The notes beneath the pieces were generated by a model. The model searched no databases and was not told where the DNA came from. It worked only from the letters and a program-made list of their open reading frames with translations. From the NCBI GenBank assembly GCA_006438735.1, contig RCZF01000001.1, positions 558,001-622,000 of the forward strand: a stretch of DNA of 64,000 nt, given 5' to 3'. The stretch is from Sphingomonas koreensis. Lineage in GTDB: Bacteria; Pseudomonadota; Alphaproteobacteria; Sphingomonadales; Sphingomonadaceae. How positions within the stretch are numbered: the stretch's first letter is position 1; each line of letters opens with the position of its first letter. The translations under genes and the position numbers were made by a program. This document shows positions 44,474-52,108 of this stretch, one piece after another.

Positions 44474-46261
44474 ATGTCAATACGCCGCCTGCCCGAACAA
44501 CTCGTCAATCGTATCGCTGCCGGTGAAGTGGTGGAAAGGCCCGCCAGTGCGTTGAAGGAATTGATCGAAAACGCGATCGACGCCGGCGCGGCGCGAATTG
44601 CGGTGCGATTGGAAGGCGGTGGCGTCGATCTGGTCGAAGTCACCGACGACGGCTGCGGCATGACCCCCGACGACATGGCGCTGGCGCTGGAGCGCCATGC
44701 CACCTCCAAATTGCCCGATGAGGCGATCGAGGCGGTAACCACGCTGGGCTTTCGCGGCGAGGCACTGCCCTCGATCGCCAGTGTGGCGCGATTGACGTTG
44801 GAAAGCCGGGTGCGCGGCGCGGACGGCTGGCAGCGCGTGGTCGACAATGGCGCGCTGGCGAGCGAGGGCCCGGCGGCGCTTCCGCCCGGCACGCGCGTGC
44901 GGGTCGAGCGGCTGTTCGAGCGCGTGCCGGCGCGGCGCAAGTTCCTGCGCACGCCGCGCGTCGAATATGGCGCGTGCATGGATGTGGTGAAGCGGCTGGC
45001 GATGGCGTGGCCGGACGTCGGATTCAGCCTCGATCATGACGGCCGCCGCGTGCTCTCGGTCGGCGGCGGCGAAACCCGGCCGGAGCGTGTCGCGGCGCTC
45101 ACCGACAAGGCACTGATCGACAACAGCGTCGGTATCGATCTGGAGCGCGAGGGCGTCGTGCTCGGCGGCGTCGCCGGGCTGCCGACGTTCAACCGCGGCG
45201 TCGCCGATCATCAATATCTGTTCGTCAACGGCCGCCCGGTGAAGGATCGCCTGCTCACCGGCGCGGTGCGCGGCGCGTATGCCGAGCTGCTCGCGCGAGA
45301 TCGCCACGCCGTCGTCGCGCTGTTTCTCGAGGTGCCGAGCGACGCGGTCGACGTCAACGTCCACCCAGCCAAAACCGAAGTCCGCTTCCGCGATCCGGCG
45401 ATGGTCCGCGGCCTGATCGTCAGCGGGCTCAGGCGGGCGCTCGACGCCGAGGGTTTCCGCAGCCAGCGCCCGAGCGATGCGGCGCTGGCGATGTGGACCA
45501 GCGAACCCCACAGCCGTAATCCCCGCGAAGGCGGGGATCTCATGCCGTATTCCGATCACCGGGAGGCCCCCGCTTTCGCCGGCGTAACGACGATGGCGCG
45601 CGATCGCCGCCCGACCTTCTTCGCGCCGCCACCACAAGCCCGCGCAGAGCCCGCTTACGCACCGCCGCCGGAAACCGGGCAGTTCCCGCTCGGCGTCGCC
45701 CGCGGGCAAGTCGCCAAGACCTATATCGTCGCCGAGGCCGAGGACGGGCTGGTGATCGTCGATCAGCATGCCGCGCACGAGCGCCTCGTGCTCGAACGCA
45801 TGCGCGCCGGCATCGCCGGGCAGGGGGTCGCCTCGCAGGCGTTGTTGATCCCCGAAGTCGTCGAGCTCGACGAACCCGCCTGCGATCGGCTCGAAGAGCG
45901 CGCTGCCGAACTCGCCGAGCTCGGTCTCGATCTCGAACGCTTCGGCCCACGCGCGATGCTGGTCCGCGGCGTGCCCGGACCGCTCGGCCAGAGCGACGTG
46001 CACGGCCTCGTCACCGATCTCGGCGACGAACTCGCCGCCTATGACGATGCGCTGAGCCTCAAGGAACGCATCGATCACGTCGCCGCGACGATGGCCTGCC
46101 ACGGCTCGGTTCGCGCCGGCCGCATCCTTTCGGTGACGGAAATGAACGCGCTGCTTCGCGAGATGGAAGCGACGCCGCATTCCGGCCAATGCAACCACGG
46201 CCGCCCGACCTGGGTAAAGCTCGCGCACGGCGACATCGAAAAGTTGTTCGGGCGGCGGTAA
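44474..46261 (+). CDS. mutL: DNA mismatch repair protein MutL, with repeat-derived insert
   Basis: A 595-residue GHKL ATPase that links MutS to downstream repair. The N-terminal ATPase motifs are intact (ELIENAIDAGA, DDGCGM, TLGFRGEALPSIASV), as is the transducer K-T-E-V-R-F segment. The C-terminal dimerisation domain (from about residue 405) ends in NHGRPTWVKL. In the linker, residues about 347-372 (RNPREGG...APAFAGVTT) are the translation of a REPIN-like repeat inserted in frame (see 45515-45589). No clear DQHA-type endonuclease motif with full metal site is confirmed, although VDQHAAHER is present, which suggests a nuclease-proficient type. Confidence 0.95.
   Translation: MSIRRLPEQLVNRIAAGEVVERPASALKELIENAIDAGAARIAVRLEGGGVDLVEVTDDGCGMTPDDMALALERHATSKLPDEAIEAVTTLGFRGEALPSIASVARLTLESRVRGADGWQRVVDNGALASEGPAALPPGTRVRVERLFERVPARRKFLRTPRVEYGACMDVVKRLAMAWPDVGFSLDHDGRRVLSVGGGETRPERVAALTDKALIDNSVGIDLEREGVVLGGVAGLPTFNRGVADHQYLFVNGRPVKDRLLTGAVRGAYAELLARDRHAVVALFLEVPSDAVDVNVHPAKTEVRFRDPAMVRGLIVSGLRRALDAEGFRSQRPSDAALAMWTSEPHSRNPREGGDLMPYSDHREAPAFAGVTTMARDRRPTFFAPPPQARAEPAYAPPPETGQFPLGVARGQVAKTYIVAEAEDGLVIVDQHAAHERLVLERMRAGIAGQGVASQALLIPEVVELDEPACDRLEERAAELAELGLDLERFGPRAMLVRGVPGPLGQSDVHGLVTDLGDELAAYDDALSLKERIDHVAATMACHGSVRAGRILSVTEMNALLREMEATPHSGQCNHGRPTWVKLAHGDIEKLFGRR
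45515..45589. repeat. REPIN-like element inside mutL, family C
   Basis: Arms CGTAATCCCCGCGAAGGCGG and CCCGCTTTCGCCGGCGTAACG are an imperfect inverted pair and match the family at 13066-13173. At 75 bases it is a multiple of three and leaves the mutL frame open, encoding about 25 residues of the flexible linker. Confidence 0.75.
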
Positions 46262-46319
46262 TGGGGTCGGCGACTGACCTGCAAGTCTAAATCGGCGTGA
46301 TTAGAGAAGGTTGAAGTTG

Positions 46320-47129
46320 ATGATAGAGCCGGATCAGCAGCGTATCGATCCCATCACGATCATCGGTCTCGGCCTGATTCTGATGCCGGTCCTGACGATG
46401 TGGCACGAGATCGGCGGACATGTTTCCGCCTGTCTGCTGACGGGCGGGCGCCTGCGGACGATCGGGGCATTCTATATCGATTGCGATTCGGTGACGCTGA
46501 TGACCCAGCGGATCGTGGCCTGCGCCGGGGTGGTCATGGACGGTGCGCTGTCGCTAATCGCCTGGGCCTTGTGGTCGCGGGCGCGGGGCGACCTCATGCG
46601 GCTGGTGCTGTGGTTGATCGCCGTCAGCAAGGGGTTCGTCGCGGCAGGCTATTTCCTCTTTTCGGGCGTCAGCGGCTACGGCGATCTGGGGCCGGGGCCC
46701 GGCGGCGGGATCGGGCCGCTGGCCGATCCCTGGGCGTGGCGGATCGGCTTCATCCTGTTCGGCGCGTTGGTTTATTGGTGGCTGGTGATGCACGCGATCG
46801 GCGCGTTGACGCAGATGCTGGGCGACTCGGCCGAGACCGGGGGCAGTCGGCGCCGGATCGCGCATCTCTATTATATCGTGATCGGGCTTGCGGCGGTGCT
46901 GGTCGGCCTGTTCAACCCGGTCGGGCTGGTGATCACGATCATGTCGGCGCTGGCGTCCGCGTTCGGTGGCAACGCCGGCTTCATCTCGATCGGCTATGCC
47001 GTGCCAAAGAAAACGGTGCTCAAGCCTTTCGTCATTCCTCGCAGTTGGCCCGCGTTGGCGGTCGGAGCGATCGTCGCGATCACATTTGCCGTTCTACTCG
47101 GGCCGTCGATCACGATTTCCCCAAGGTAG
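46320..47129 (+). CDS. Polytopic membrane protein with HExxH (M50-like) motif
   Basis: A 269-residue protein with about six hydrophobic segments. Near the N-terminus MWHEIGGHVSAC carries an HExxH zinc-protease motif in a membrane segment, as in M50 site-2 proteases and their non-peptidase relatives. A second conserved D-G or NPxxG motif that would complete an M50 site is not obvious (FNPVGLV is a weak candidate), so activity is open. A TTG nine bases upstream is possible, but ATG 46320 has AGAAGG at proper spacing. It follows mutL on the same strand; function unknown. Confidence 0.65.
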   Translation: MIEPDQQRIDPITIIGLGLILMPVLTMWHEIGGHVSACLLTGGRLRTIGAFYIDCDSVTLMTQRIVACAGVVMDGALSLIAWALWSRARGDLMRLVLWLIAVSKGFVAAGYFLFSGVSGYGDLGPGPGGGIGPLADPWAWRIGFILFGALVYWWLVMHAIGALTQMLGDSAETGGSRRRIAHLYYIVIGLAAVLVGLFNPVGLVITIMSALASAFGGNAGFISIGYAVPKKTVLKPFVIPRSWPALAVGAIVAITFAVLLGPSITISPR

Positions 47130-47226
47130 TTCCACGCCGAAACCAAAATATTCCCGTTCATCAACCGGAAACCTTTGCGCCCGCCGCGCATTTTCGCCGA
47201 TGAGTTCAACAAACGGCGTTACTTCG

Positions 47227-47304
47227 ATGAAAAGCATCTTCGCGATCTTCCTGGCGCTTATTCCCCTGTTCGCGGTGCTGAGCGCCTGTATCGCCTGCCC
47301 CTGA
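47227..47304 (+). CDS. Possible 25-residue membrane/lipoprotein peptide
   Basis: A tiny frame encoding MKSIFAIFLALIPLFAVLSA plus CIACP: a basic start, hydrophobic stretch and L-S-A-C that resembles a lipobox. It lies after the M50-like gene and before a terminator. No strong ribosome-binding site is present and nothing else supports it, so it may be chance. Confidence 0.3.
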   Translation: MKSIFAIFLALIPLFAVLSACIACP

Positions 47305-47333
47305 AAAATCGGCGCTCGCGCCCGACAGCAAAA

Positions 47334-47366
47334 GGGCCGCCCGGATCGCTCCGGACGGCCCTTTTT
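47334..47366. terminator. Bidirectional intrinsic terminator after rplI
   Basis: GGGCCG-C-CCGGA pairs with TCCGG-A-CGGCCC around a four-base loop. A-tract on the left and TTTTT on the right give a U-tract to transcripts from either side, so it ends the rpsF-rpsR-rplI operon and any transcript from the left. Confidence 0.85.
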
Positions 47367-47385
47367 CTGTGTGTCGTCGCTGGCG

Positions 47386-48015
47386 TCAGCCGTTGTCTTC
47401 GGCTTCCTCGACGGCAGCCTCGGCGCGATCTTCGCGCGTATTGCTCTCGCCCAGGATCTCGCCGGGCTCGGCATTGGCATCATATTCTTCGGTGAAGCCC
47501 GCGGTATCGCGGCCTTCCTCGAACATCGCCGCCATGACATCGACGCCCGACGCCTGCATCTCGGCCTCTTCGGGCGAGCGCGCGACGTTGACCTTGATCG
47601 TCACCGACACCTCAGGGTGCAGCGCGACCTTCACGTCGTGCATGCCGATCGCCTTGATCGGCTTGTCCATCACCACCTGGCTCTTGGCGACCTTGTGGCC
47701 CTCGGCCTCGAGCGCCTCGACCAGATCGCGCACCGCGACCGAGCCGTAGAGCTGGCCGGCATTGGAGGACTGGCGGATCAACGTCAGCGTGATGCCGTCG
47801 ATCGTCTTCGATTCCTTTTCGGCCTCGCCGCGCTTCGAAGCGTTGTCCGCCTCGATCCGCTCGCGATTGGCTTCGAAGACCTTGCGGTTGGCTTCATTGG
47901 CGCGCAGCGCCTTCTTGTTGGGCAGCAGGAAGTTACGGGCAAAGCCGTCCTTCACCTTCACCACGTCGCCGATGGCGCCGAGCTTCTCGACCCGTTCAAG
48001 CAGGATCACATCCAT
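47386..48015 (-). CDS. rplI: 50S ribosomal protein bL9
   Basis: A 209-residue bL9. The N-terminal domain (MDVILLERVEKLGAIGDVV, then GFARNFLLPNKKALRAN) and the long connecting helix are standard. The C-terminal part is about 55 residues longer than E. coli L9 and strongly acidic (EEYDANAEPGEILGES and beyond), a tail seen in sphingomonads. Third gene of the rpsF operon, 12 bases after rpsR. Confidence 0.97.
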   Translation of the reverse strand: MDVILLERVEKLGAIGDVVKVKDGFARNFLLPNKKALRANEANRKVFEANRERIEADNASKRGEAEKESKTIDGITLTLIRQSSNAGQLYGSVAVRDLVEALEAEGHKVAKSQVVMDKPIKAIGMHDVKVALHPEVSVTIKVNVARSPEEAEMQASGVDVMAAMFEEGRDTAGFTEEYDANAEPGEILGESNTREDRAEAAVEEAEDNG

Positions 48016-48027
48016 GTCAAATGCTCC

Positions 48028-48252
48028 TTACTTAACGAGGTAGGGCAGCAGGCCCAGGTGACGGGCGCGCTTGATCGCCTGGGCGAGTTCGCGCTGCTTC
48101 TTCGCGCTCACCGACGTGATGCGCGAGGGGACGATCTTGCCGCGCTCGGACACGAAGCCCTGGAGCAGACGGACGTCCTTGTAATCGATCCGCGGCGCGT
48201 CCTTCGCGGAGAAGGGGCAGCTCTTGCGGCGGCGGAAGAATGGGCGTGCCAT
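48028..48252 (-). CDS. rpsR: 30S ribosomal protein bS18
   Basis: A 74-residue bS18 with the conserved core [18 protein letters not shown] and [20 protein letters not shown] and the typical [10 protein letters not shown] end. It lies between rpsF and rplI with short gaps, as in nearly all bacteria. The bS6-bS18 pair binds the platform of the 30S subunit. Confidence 0.98.
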   Translation of the reverse strand: MARPFFRRRKSCPFSAKDAPRIDYKDVRLLQGFVSERGKIVPSRITSVSAKKQRELAQAIKRARHLGLLPYLVK

Positions 48253-48266
48253 TGGGTCAGGCCTCC

Positions 48267-48668
48267 TTAATTGTCGCGGTCGCGGCGCGGGCCACGATCG
48301 TCACGGTCACGGCCGTCGCGGCCACCCGAGCGGCGCGTGTCGCGCTCGCCCTTGCGCATCATCACGGTCGGGCCGTTCTCATGCTCGTCGACGCGGACGG
48401 TCATGTAACGGATCACGTCTTCGTTGATCGCGGTCTGGCGCTCCAGCTCGGCGACGACATCGCCGGGGCCGTCGATTTCGAGCATCACATAATGCGCCTT
48501 GCGGTTCTTGGCGATCTTGTACGCCAGGCTGCGCAGGCCCCAGGTCTCGGTCTTGACGACCTTGCCCTTATTGTCCTCGATGATCTTGGTGGCGTTTTCC
48601 GCCAGTGCGTCCACCTGCGCCTGTGCCAGATCCTGGCGCGCAAGGAAGACGTGCTCGTAAAGAGCCAT
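48267..48668 (-). CDS. rpsF: 30S ribosomal protein bS6
   Basis: A 133-residue bS6. The ferredoxin-like core ([14 protein letters not shown], then [19 protein letters not shown]) is standard; after about residue 105 there is a charged Arg/Asp/Gly-rich tail ([14 protein letters not shown]). ATG 48668 gives the family start, and the upstream frame is unrelated. First gene of the operon. Confidence 0.97.
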   Translation of the reverse strand: MALYEHVFLARQDLAQAQVDALAENATKIIEDNKGKVVKTETWGLRSLAYKIAKNRKAHYVMLEIDGPGDVVAELERQTAINEDVIRYMTVRVDEHENGPTVMMRKGERDTRRSGGRDGRDRDDRGPRRDRDN

Positions 48669-48743
48669 GTCTCGTCCTTCGTCTTGGCCGATCGCTGACG
48701 CCCGCACCATGCGGGAGCCCCTCCGGCTATCGTCTCGAATGCA

Positions 48744-48780
48744 AACCGAGGCGGAAAAGCGGTTGCTTCCCACCTCGGTT
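48744..48780 (-). promoter_or_regulatory. Hairpin in the rpsF leader (possible bS6:bS18 autoregulatory site)
   Basis: Read on the minus strand, AACCGAGG pairs with CCTCGGTT, with an imperfect inner stem GGGAAGC/GCTTTTCC around AACC. It lies 76 bases before rpsF, where a bS6:bS18-binding leader would be. I could not confirm the CCG bulge of the known motif, and no U-tract follows, so the role is tentative. Confidence 0.35.
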
Positions 48781-48838
48781 GGCGTGGTCCTTAGCGGTTT
48801 CCCGGCGAAACGCAAGCTCCGCCGGGAATGGATCGGCC

Positions 48839-49204
48839 TCAGTTGAACGCCCCGCCGATGACGGCGCCGATCAGCCCGCCGGCTAGCGCAACGAGCACCG
48901 CGTCATTGCCCGACTGCTCCCATTGGTAGCCGCTCGGCGGCGCCTGGAGCTGGTAATCGCGATAGTTGCTGACCGTCCGATAGTTGCTGGCGTAGCGCGA
49001 ATCGAAGCGATCACCGCGGTTCCACTGACGGTAGTTTTGCGTGTAATTCACCCGCGGCTGAGCCCGGTAGGCGGGGCGCTGCGCGGCATGCGTCGGGCGC
49101 GCCATCTGATGGCTATAGCGCTGCGCGGCGCTGGCCGGCGCGGCGGCGAGGATCGGCGAGGCGACCAGGGTCGCGGCGACGGCACTCAGAAGAAACTTTT
49201 TCAT
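48839..49204 (-). CDS. RcnB-like periplasmic protein, copy 1
   Basis: A 121-residue exported protein: [20 protein letters not shown] signal peptide, then a Gln/Arg/Tyr-rich segment and an RcnB-type domain ([40 protein letters not shown]). The end [14 protein letters not shown] is a glycine-zipper-like membrane-active tail. I chose ATG 49204, which has GGAG eight bases upstream. RcnB in E. coli modulates nickel/cobalt export, but the function of these paralogues is unknown. It shares its tail and upstream region with copy 2 next door. Confidence 0.8.
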   Translation of the reverse strand: MKKFLLSAVAATLVASPILAAAPASAAQRYSHQMARPTHAAQRPAYRAQPRVNYTQNYRQWNRGDRFDSRYASNYRTVSNYRDYQLQAPPSGYQWEQSGNDAVLVALAGGLIGAVIGGAFN

Positions 49205-49267
49205 CTCATTCACTCCATTTCGTTCTTCGGCGCTCTCATCGGCGTCATCAACAAGATAGGAGGAAGG

Positions 49268-49316
49268 TGTCGCAGGCGTTTGTCGCGGAAGCGGCCGATT
49301 GGTCGCAAAGTGTCGC
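49268..49316 (-). promoter_or_regulatory. TGTCGC repeat array upstream of RcnB-like copy 1
   Basis: TGTCGC at 49268, 49281 and 49311, and GGTCGC at 49301 (plus-strand start positions). Spacings are 13, 20 and 10 bases. The last pair forms GGTCGCAAAGTGTCGC, a 10-base-spaced direct repeat like binding sites of OmpR-type regulators. The same array with identical spacings precedes copy 2. Confidence 0.6.
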
Positions 49317-49392
49317 GGCTGGTTGCTGCGGCGCAGGATGCAGGAAAACGGGGCGGAAAGCCTGTGCTTTCCGCCCCGAATCTCGTGGCGTC

Positions 49393-49797
49393 TTAGTTGA
49401 AGGCGCCGCCGATCACGGCGCCGATCAGGCCGCCGGTCAATGCAACCAGCACCGCGTCATTGCCCGAGCGCACCCAGTGGTAGCCCCGCGGCGGCTGATA
49501 GAGGCCGCGATAGCCGCGGTAGTTGTTCACCACCTGATAGTTGCGGGCATAATGCGCATCGAACCGCTGGCCACGCGCCCAGCTACGATACTGGACCTGG
49601 GGCGCCCGGTTGACGACCGTGCGGCGGACAACCTGGCGATTGGGCCGTTGGGTCTTCTGCTTGATCACAGTGCGGCCATTGGCCTTGTGCTTGACGACCG
49701 TCGTCTGGTGGCGCTGCGCGGCCTCGGCCGGGGCAGCAGCAAGCATCGGGCTGGCGATCATCGAAACGGCGATCGCGCTCAGAAGAAACTTTTTCAT
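49393..49797 (-). CDS. RcnB-like periplasmic protein, copy 2
   Basis: A 134-residue paralogue of copy 1: signal peptide [20 protein letters not shown], a basic Lys/Arg/Gln-rich segment (HKANGRTVIKQKTQRPNRQV), then the RcnB-type domain ([39 protein letters not shown]) and the same glycine-zipper end. ATG 49797 is the start that gives the signal peptide. The pair arose by tandem duplication including the promoter. No mobile sequence is seen. Confidence 0.8.
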   Translation of the reverse strand: MKKFLLSAIAVSMIASPMLAAAPAEAAQRHQTTVVKHKANGRTVIKQKTQRPNRQVVRRTVVNRAPQVQYRSWARGQRFDAHYARNYQVVNNYRGYRGLYQPPRGYHWVRSGNDAVLVALTGGLIGAVIGGAFN

Positions 49798-49857
49798 TAT
49801 TCTCACTCCACTTCTTCGGCGCCGCTCATCGGCGTCATCAACAAAGTAGGAGGCGGG

Positions 49858-49906
49858 TGTCGCAGGGGTTTGTCGCCCGGGCTGTGAATTGGTCGCAAAT
49901 TGTCGC
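49858..49906 (-). promoter_or_regulatory. TGTCGC repeat array upstream of RcnB-like copy 2
   Basis: TGTCGC at 49858, 49871 and 49901, and GGTCGC at 49891, with spacings 13, 20 and 10, the same as the array at 49268. The bases between the motifs differ, so the motifs rather than the whole region have been kept. It lies in the divergent gap to fabD, 57 bases before it. Confidence 0.6.
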
Positions 49907-49962
49907 GGCTTGCCTTGGCGCGCATCGGTTCCTACTCGGGCGGCACAATCGAGGAGACGGAT

Positions 49963-50898
49963 ATGCGCGCGTTCATTTTCCCCGGGCAGGGCAGCCAAGC
50001 GGTCGGCATGGGCGCCGCGCTCGCGGAGGCCAGCCGCGTCGCGCTGTCGACCTTTCAGGAAATCGACGAGGCGCTCGGCCAGCATCTGTTCCGCCTGATG
50101 CGCGAAGGGCCGGCGGACGAACTTAAGCTGACCGAAAATGCCCAGCCGGCGATCATGGCCAATGCCATCGCCACCTTGCGCGTGCTCGAACAGGAAGGCG
50201 GCATCAGCCTTGCCGACAAGGCCGATTACGTCGCCGGTCACAGCCTGGGCGAATACACCGCCTTGAGCGCGGCGGGCGCCATCGATCTCGCCACCACCGC
50301 CCGGCTGCTCAAGCGTCGCGGCCAGGCGATGCAGGCGGCGGTGCCGGTGGGCGAGGGCGCGATGGCGGCGCTGCTCGGCGCCGATCTCGCCAAGGCGCAG
50401 GCGATTGCCGACGAAGCCGCCGAGGGCCAGGTATGCGCGATCGCCAACGACAATGATCCGAACCAGGTCGTGATCTCCGGTCACCGCGAGGCGGTGGAAC
50501 GCGCGGCGGCGATCGCCAAGGATCGCGGCGTCAAGCGCGCGGTGCTGCTGCCGGTGTCGGCGCCTTTCCACTGCACGCTGATGCAACCCGCCGCCGACGC
50601 GATGGCCAGCGCGCTCGCCGACGCGCGGATCGATACGCCGCTCGTGCCGCTCTACGCCAATGTGACGGCCGCCCCGATCACCGCGCCCGACGACATCCGC
50701 GCGCGCCTCGTCGAGCAAGTCACCGGCCGCGTGCGCTGGCGCGAATCGGTGCTGGCGATGCACGCGGCAGGAGTCAGCCAGTTCGTCGAATTCGGCGGCA
50801 AGGTGCTGGGGCCCATGGTCAAACGCACCGCCCCCGAGGTCGAGACGCTCAGCATCGTCACGATCGACGACATCGAGGCGCTGGCGAACACGCTCTGA
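49963..50898 (+). CDS. fabD: Malonyl-CoA:ACP transacylase FabD
   Basis: A 311-residue enzyme that loads malonyl groups onto ACP. The nucleophile motif GHSLGEYTAL, the opening FIFPGQGSQAVGMG and the catalytic-histidine region VSAPFHCTLM are complete. ATG 49963 follows GAGGAGAC; the open frame upstream crosses the operator region. It is divergent from the RcnB-like pair and first in the fab cluster. Confidence 0.97.
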   Translation: MRAFIFPGQGSQAVGMGAALAEASRVALSTFQEIDEALGQHLFRLMREGPADELKLTENAQPAIMANAIATLRVLEQEGGISLADKADYVAGHSLGEYTALSAAGAIDLATTARLLKRRGQAMQAAVPVGEGAMAALLGADLAKAQAIADEAAEGQVCAIANDNDPNQVVISGHREAVERAAAIAKDRGVKRAVLLPVSAPFHCTLMQPAADAMASALADARIDTPLVPLYANVTAAPITAPDDIRARLVEQVTGRVRWRESVLAMHAAGVSQFVEFGGKVLGPMVKRTAPEVETLSIVTIDDIEALANTL

Positions 50899-50924
50899 TT
50901 TTTTCGCCCAGAAAGGGACTTCCC

Positions 50925-51665
50925 ATGTTCGACCTTACAGGCATGACCGCACTCGTCACCGGGGCGTCGGGCGGGATCGGCTCGGCGATCGCCAAGTCGC
51001 TCGCCGCGCAAGGCGCGCGGCTGGCGGTGTCGGGCTCCAATGCCGAAAAGCTCACTGCGTTTCGCGCCGAACTCGGCGGTGACCACGTTGCCGTGCCGTG
51101 CGACTTGTCGAGCGCGGTGGCGGTGGACGCGCTCGTCCCCGCCGCGGTCGAGGCGCTGGGCGGCAAGCTCGACATCCTCGTCAACAACGCCGGCGTCACC
51201 CGCGACAATCTGGCGATGCGGATGAAGGACGACGAATGGGATCAGGTGATCCGCGTCAACCTCGAGGCCGCGTTCCGGCTGTGCCGCGCCGCCGCGCGGC
51301 CGATGATGAAGGCGCGCTTCGGCCGGATGATCTCGATCACTTCGGTGGTCGGCGCGACCGGCAATCCCGGCCAGGCCAATTACGCCGCCTCGAAGGCCGG
51401 GGTCGTCGGCATGTCCAAGGCGCTGGCGCAGGAACTTGCCAGCCGCGGCATCACCGTCAATTGCGTCGCCCCCGGCTTCATCCGCTCGGCGATGACCGAT
51501 GGGCTGCCCGACGCGCAAAAGGCCGCGCTGCTGACGCGAATTCCCGTCGGCGATCTCGGCTCGGGTGCGGATGTCGCCGCCGCCGTCGTTTATCTCGCCA
51601 GCCGCGAAGCCGGCTATGTCACCGGGCAGACGCTCCACGTCAACGGCGGCATGGCGATGATCTGA
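50925..51665 (+). CDS. fabG: 3-oxoacyl-ACP reductase FabG
   Basis: A 246-residue short-chain dehydrogenase that reduces 3-oxoacyl-ACP with NADPH. It has TGASGGIGSAIA for the dinucleotide, NNAGVTRD, catalytic S in ISITSVVG and YxxxK in YAASKAG. The end (GQTLHVNGGMAMI) is the family C-terminus. It follows fabD by 26 bases. Confidence 0.97.
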   Translation: MFDLTGMTALVTGASGGIGSAIAKSLAAQGARLAVSGSNAEKLTAFRAELGGDHVAVPCDLSSAVAVDALVPAAVEALGGKLDILVNNAGVTRDNLAMRMKDDEWDQVIRVNLEAAFRLCRAAARPMMKARFGRMISITSVVGATGNPGQANYAASKAGVVGMSKALAQELASRGITVNCVAPGFIRSAMTDGLPDAQKAALLTRIPVGDLGSGADVAAAVVYLASREAGYVTGQTLHVNGGMAMI

Positions 51666-51749
51666 TCGCGCCACTCTTGCCTTGGCCCCCCTCGCGTTCT
51701 ACGTGCGTTCAGGATTCAGGAACCCCAAGCGAAGAGAGGGACTAGGGAC

Positions 51750-51986
51750 ATGAGCGAGACCGCCGATCGCGTGAAGAAGATCGTCGTCGAGCATCTCGGC
51801 GTCGAAGCCGACAAGGTGACCGAAGATGCGAGCTTCATCGATGATCTGGGCGCCGACAGCCTCGACATTGTCGAGCTGGTGATGGCGTTCGAGGAAGAAT
51901 TCGGCGTGGAAATCCCCGATGATGCCGCCGAAAAGATCACGACCGTCAAGGACGCGATCACCTATATCGACGAGCACAAGAGCTGA
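51750..51986 (+). CDS. acpP: Acyl carrier protein
   Basis: A 78-residue ACP with the 4'-phosphopantetheine site [12 protein letters not shown], acidic helices ([17 protein letters not shown]) and normal length. It has a GAGAGGGA ribosome-binding site. It lies between fabG and fabF as in many bacteria, and a GC-rich hairpin follows before fabF. Confidence 0.98.
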   Translation: MSETADRVKKIVVEHLGVEADKVTEDASFIDDLGADSLDIVELVMAFEEEFGVEIPDDAAEKITTVKDAITYIDEHKS

Positions 51987-52033
51987 TCCGCGAAACGCGG
52001 TATGCCTGCGCCCGACCGGGCCGGAATTGACGA

Positions 52034-52079
52034 ACGGCTCCCCGTCCCAGGGCATCGATCAGGGGCGGGGGGCCGTTTC
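52034..52079 (+). terminator. Possible terminator/attenuator between acpP and fabF
   Basis: ACGGC-t-CCCC-gt-CCC pairs with GGG-gc-GGGG-g-GCCGT around a 13-base loop and is followed by only three T residues. It may reduce read-through, which would fit the high demand for acpP relative to fabF. Confidence 0.4.
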
Positions 52080-52108
52080 GCATTGAGGACGCTAGAACGG
52101 AGAATGCC

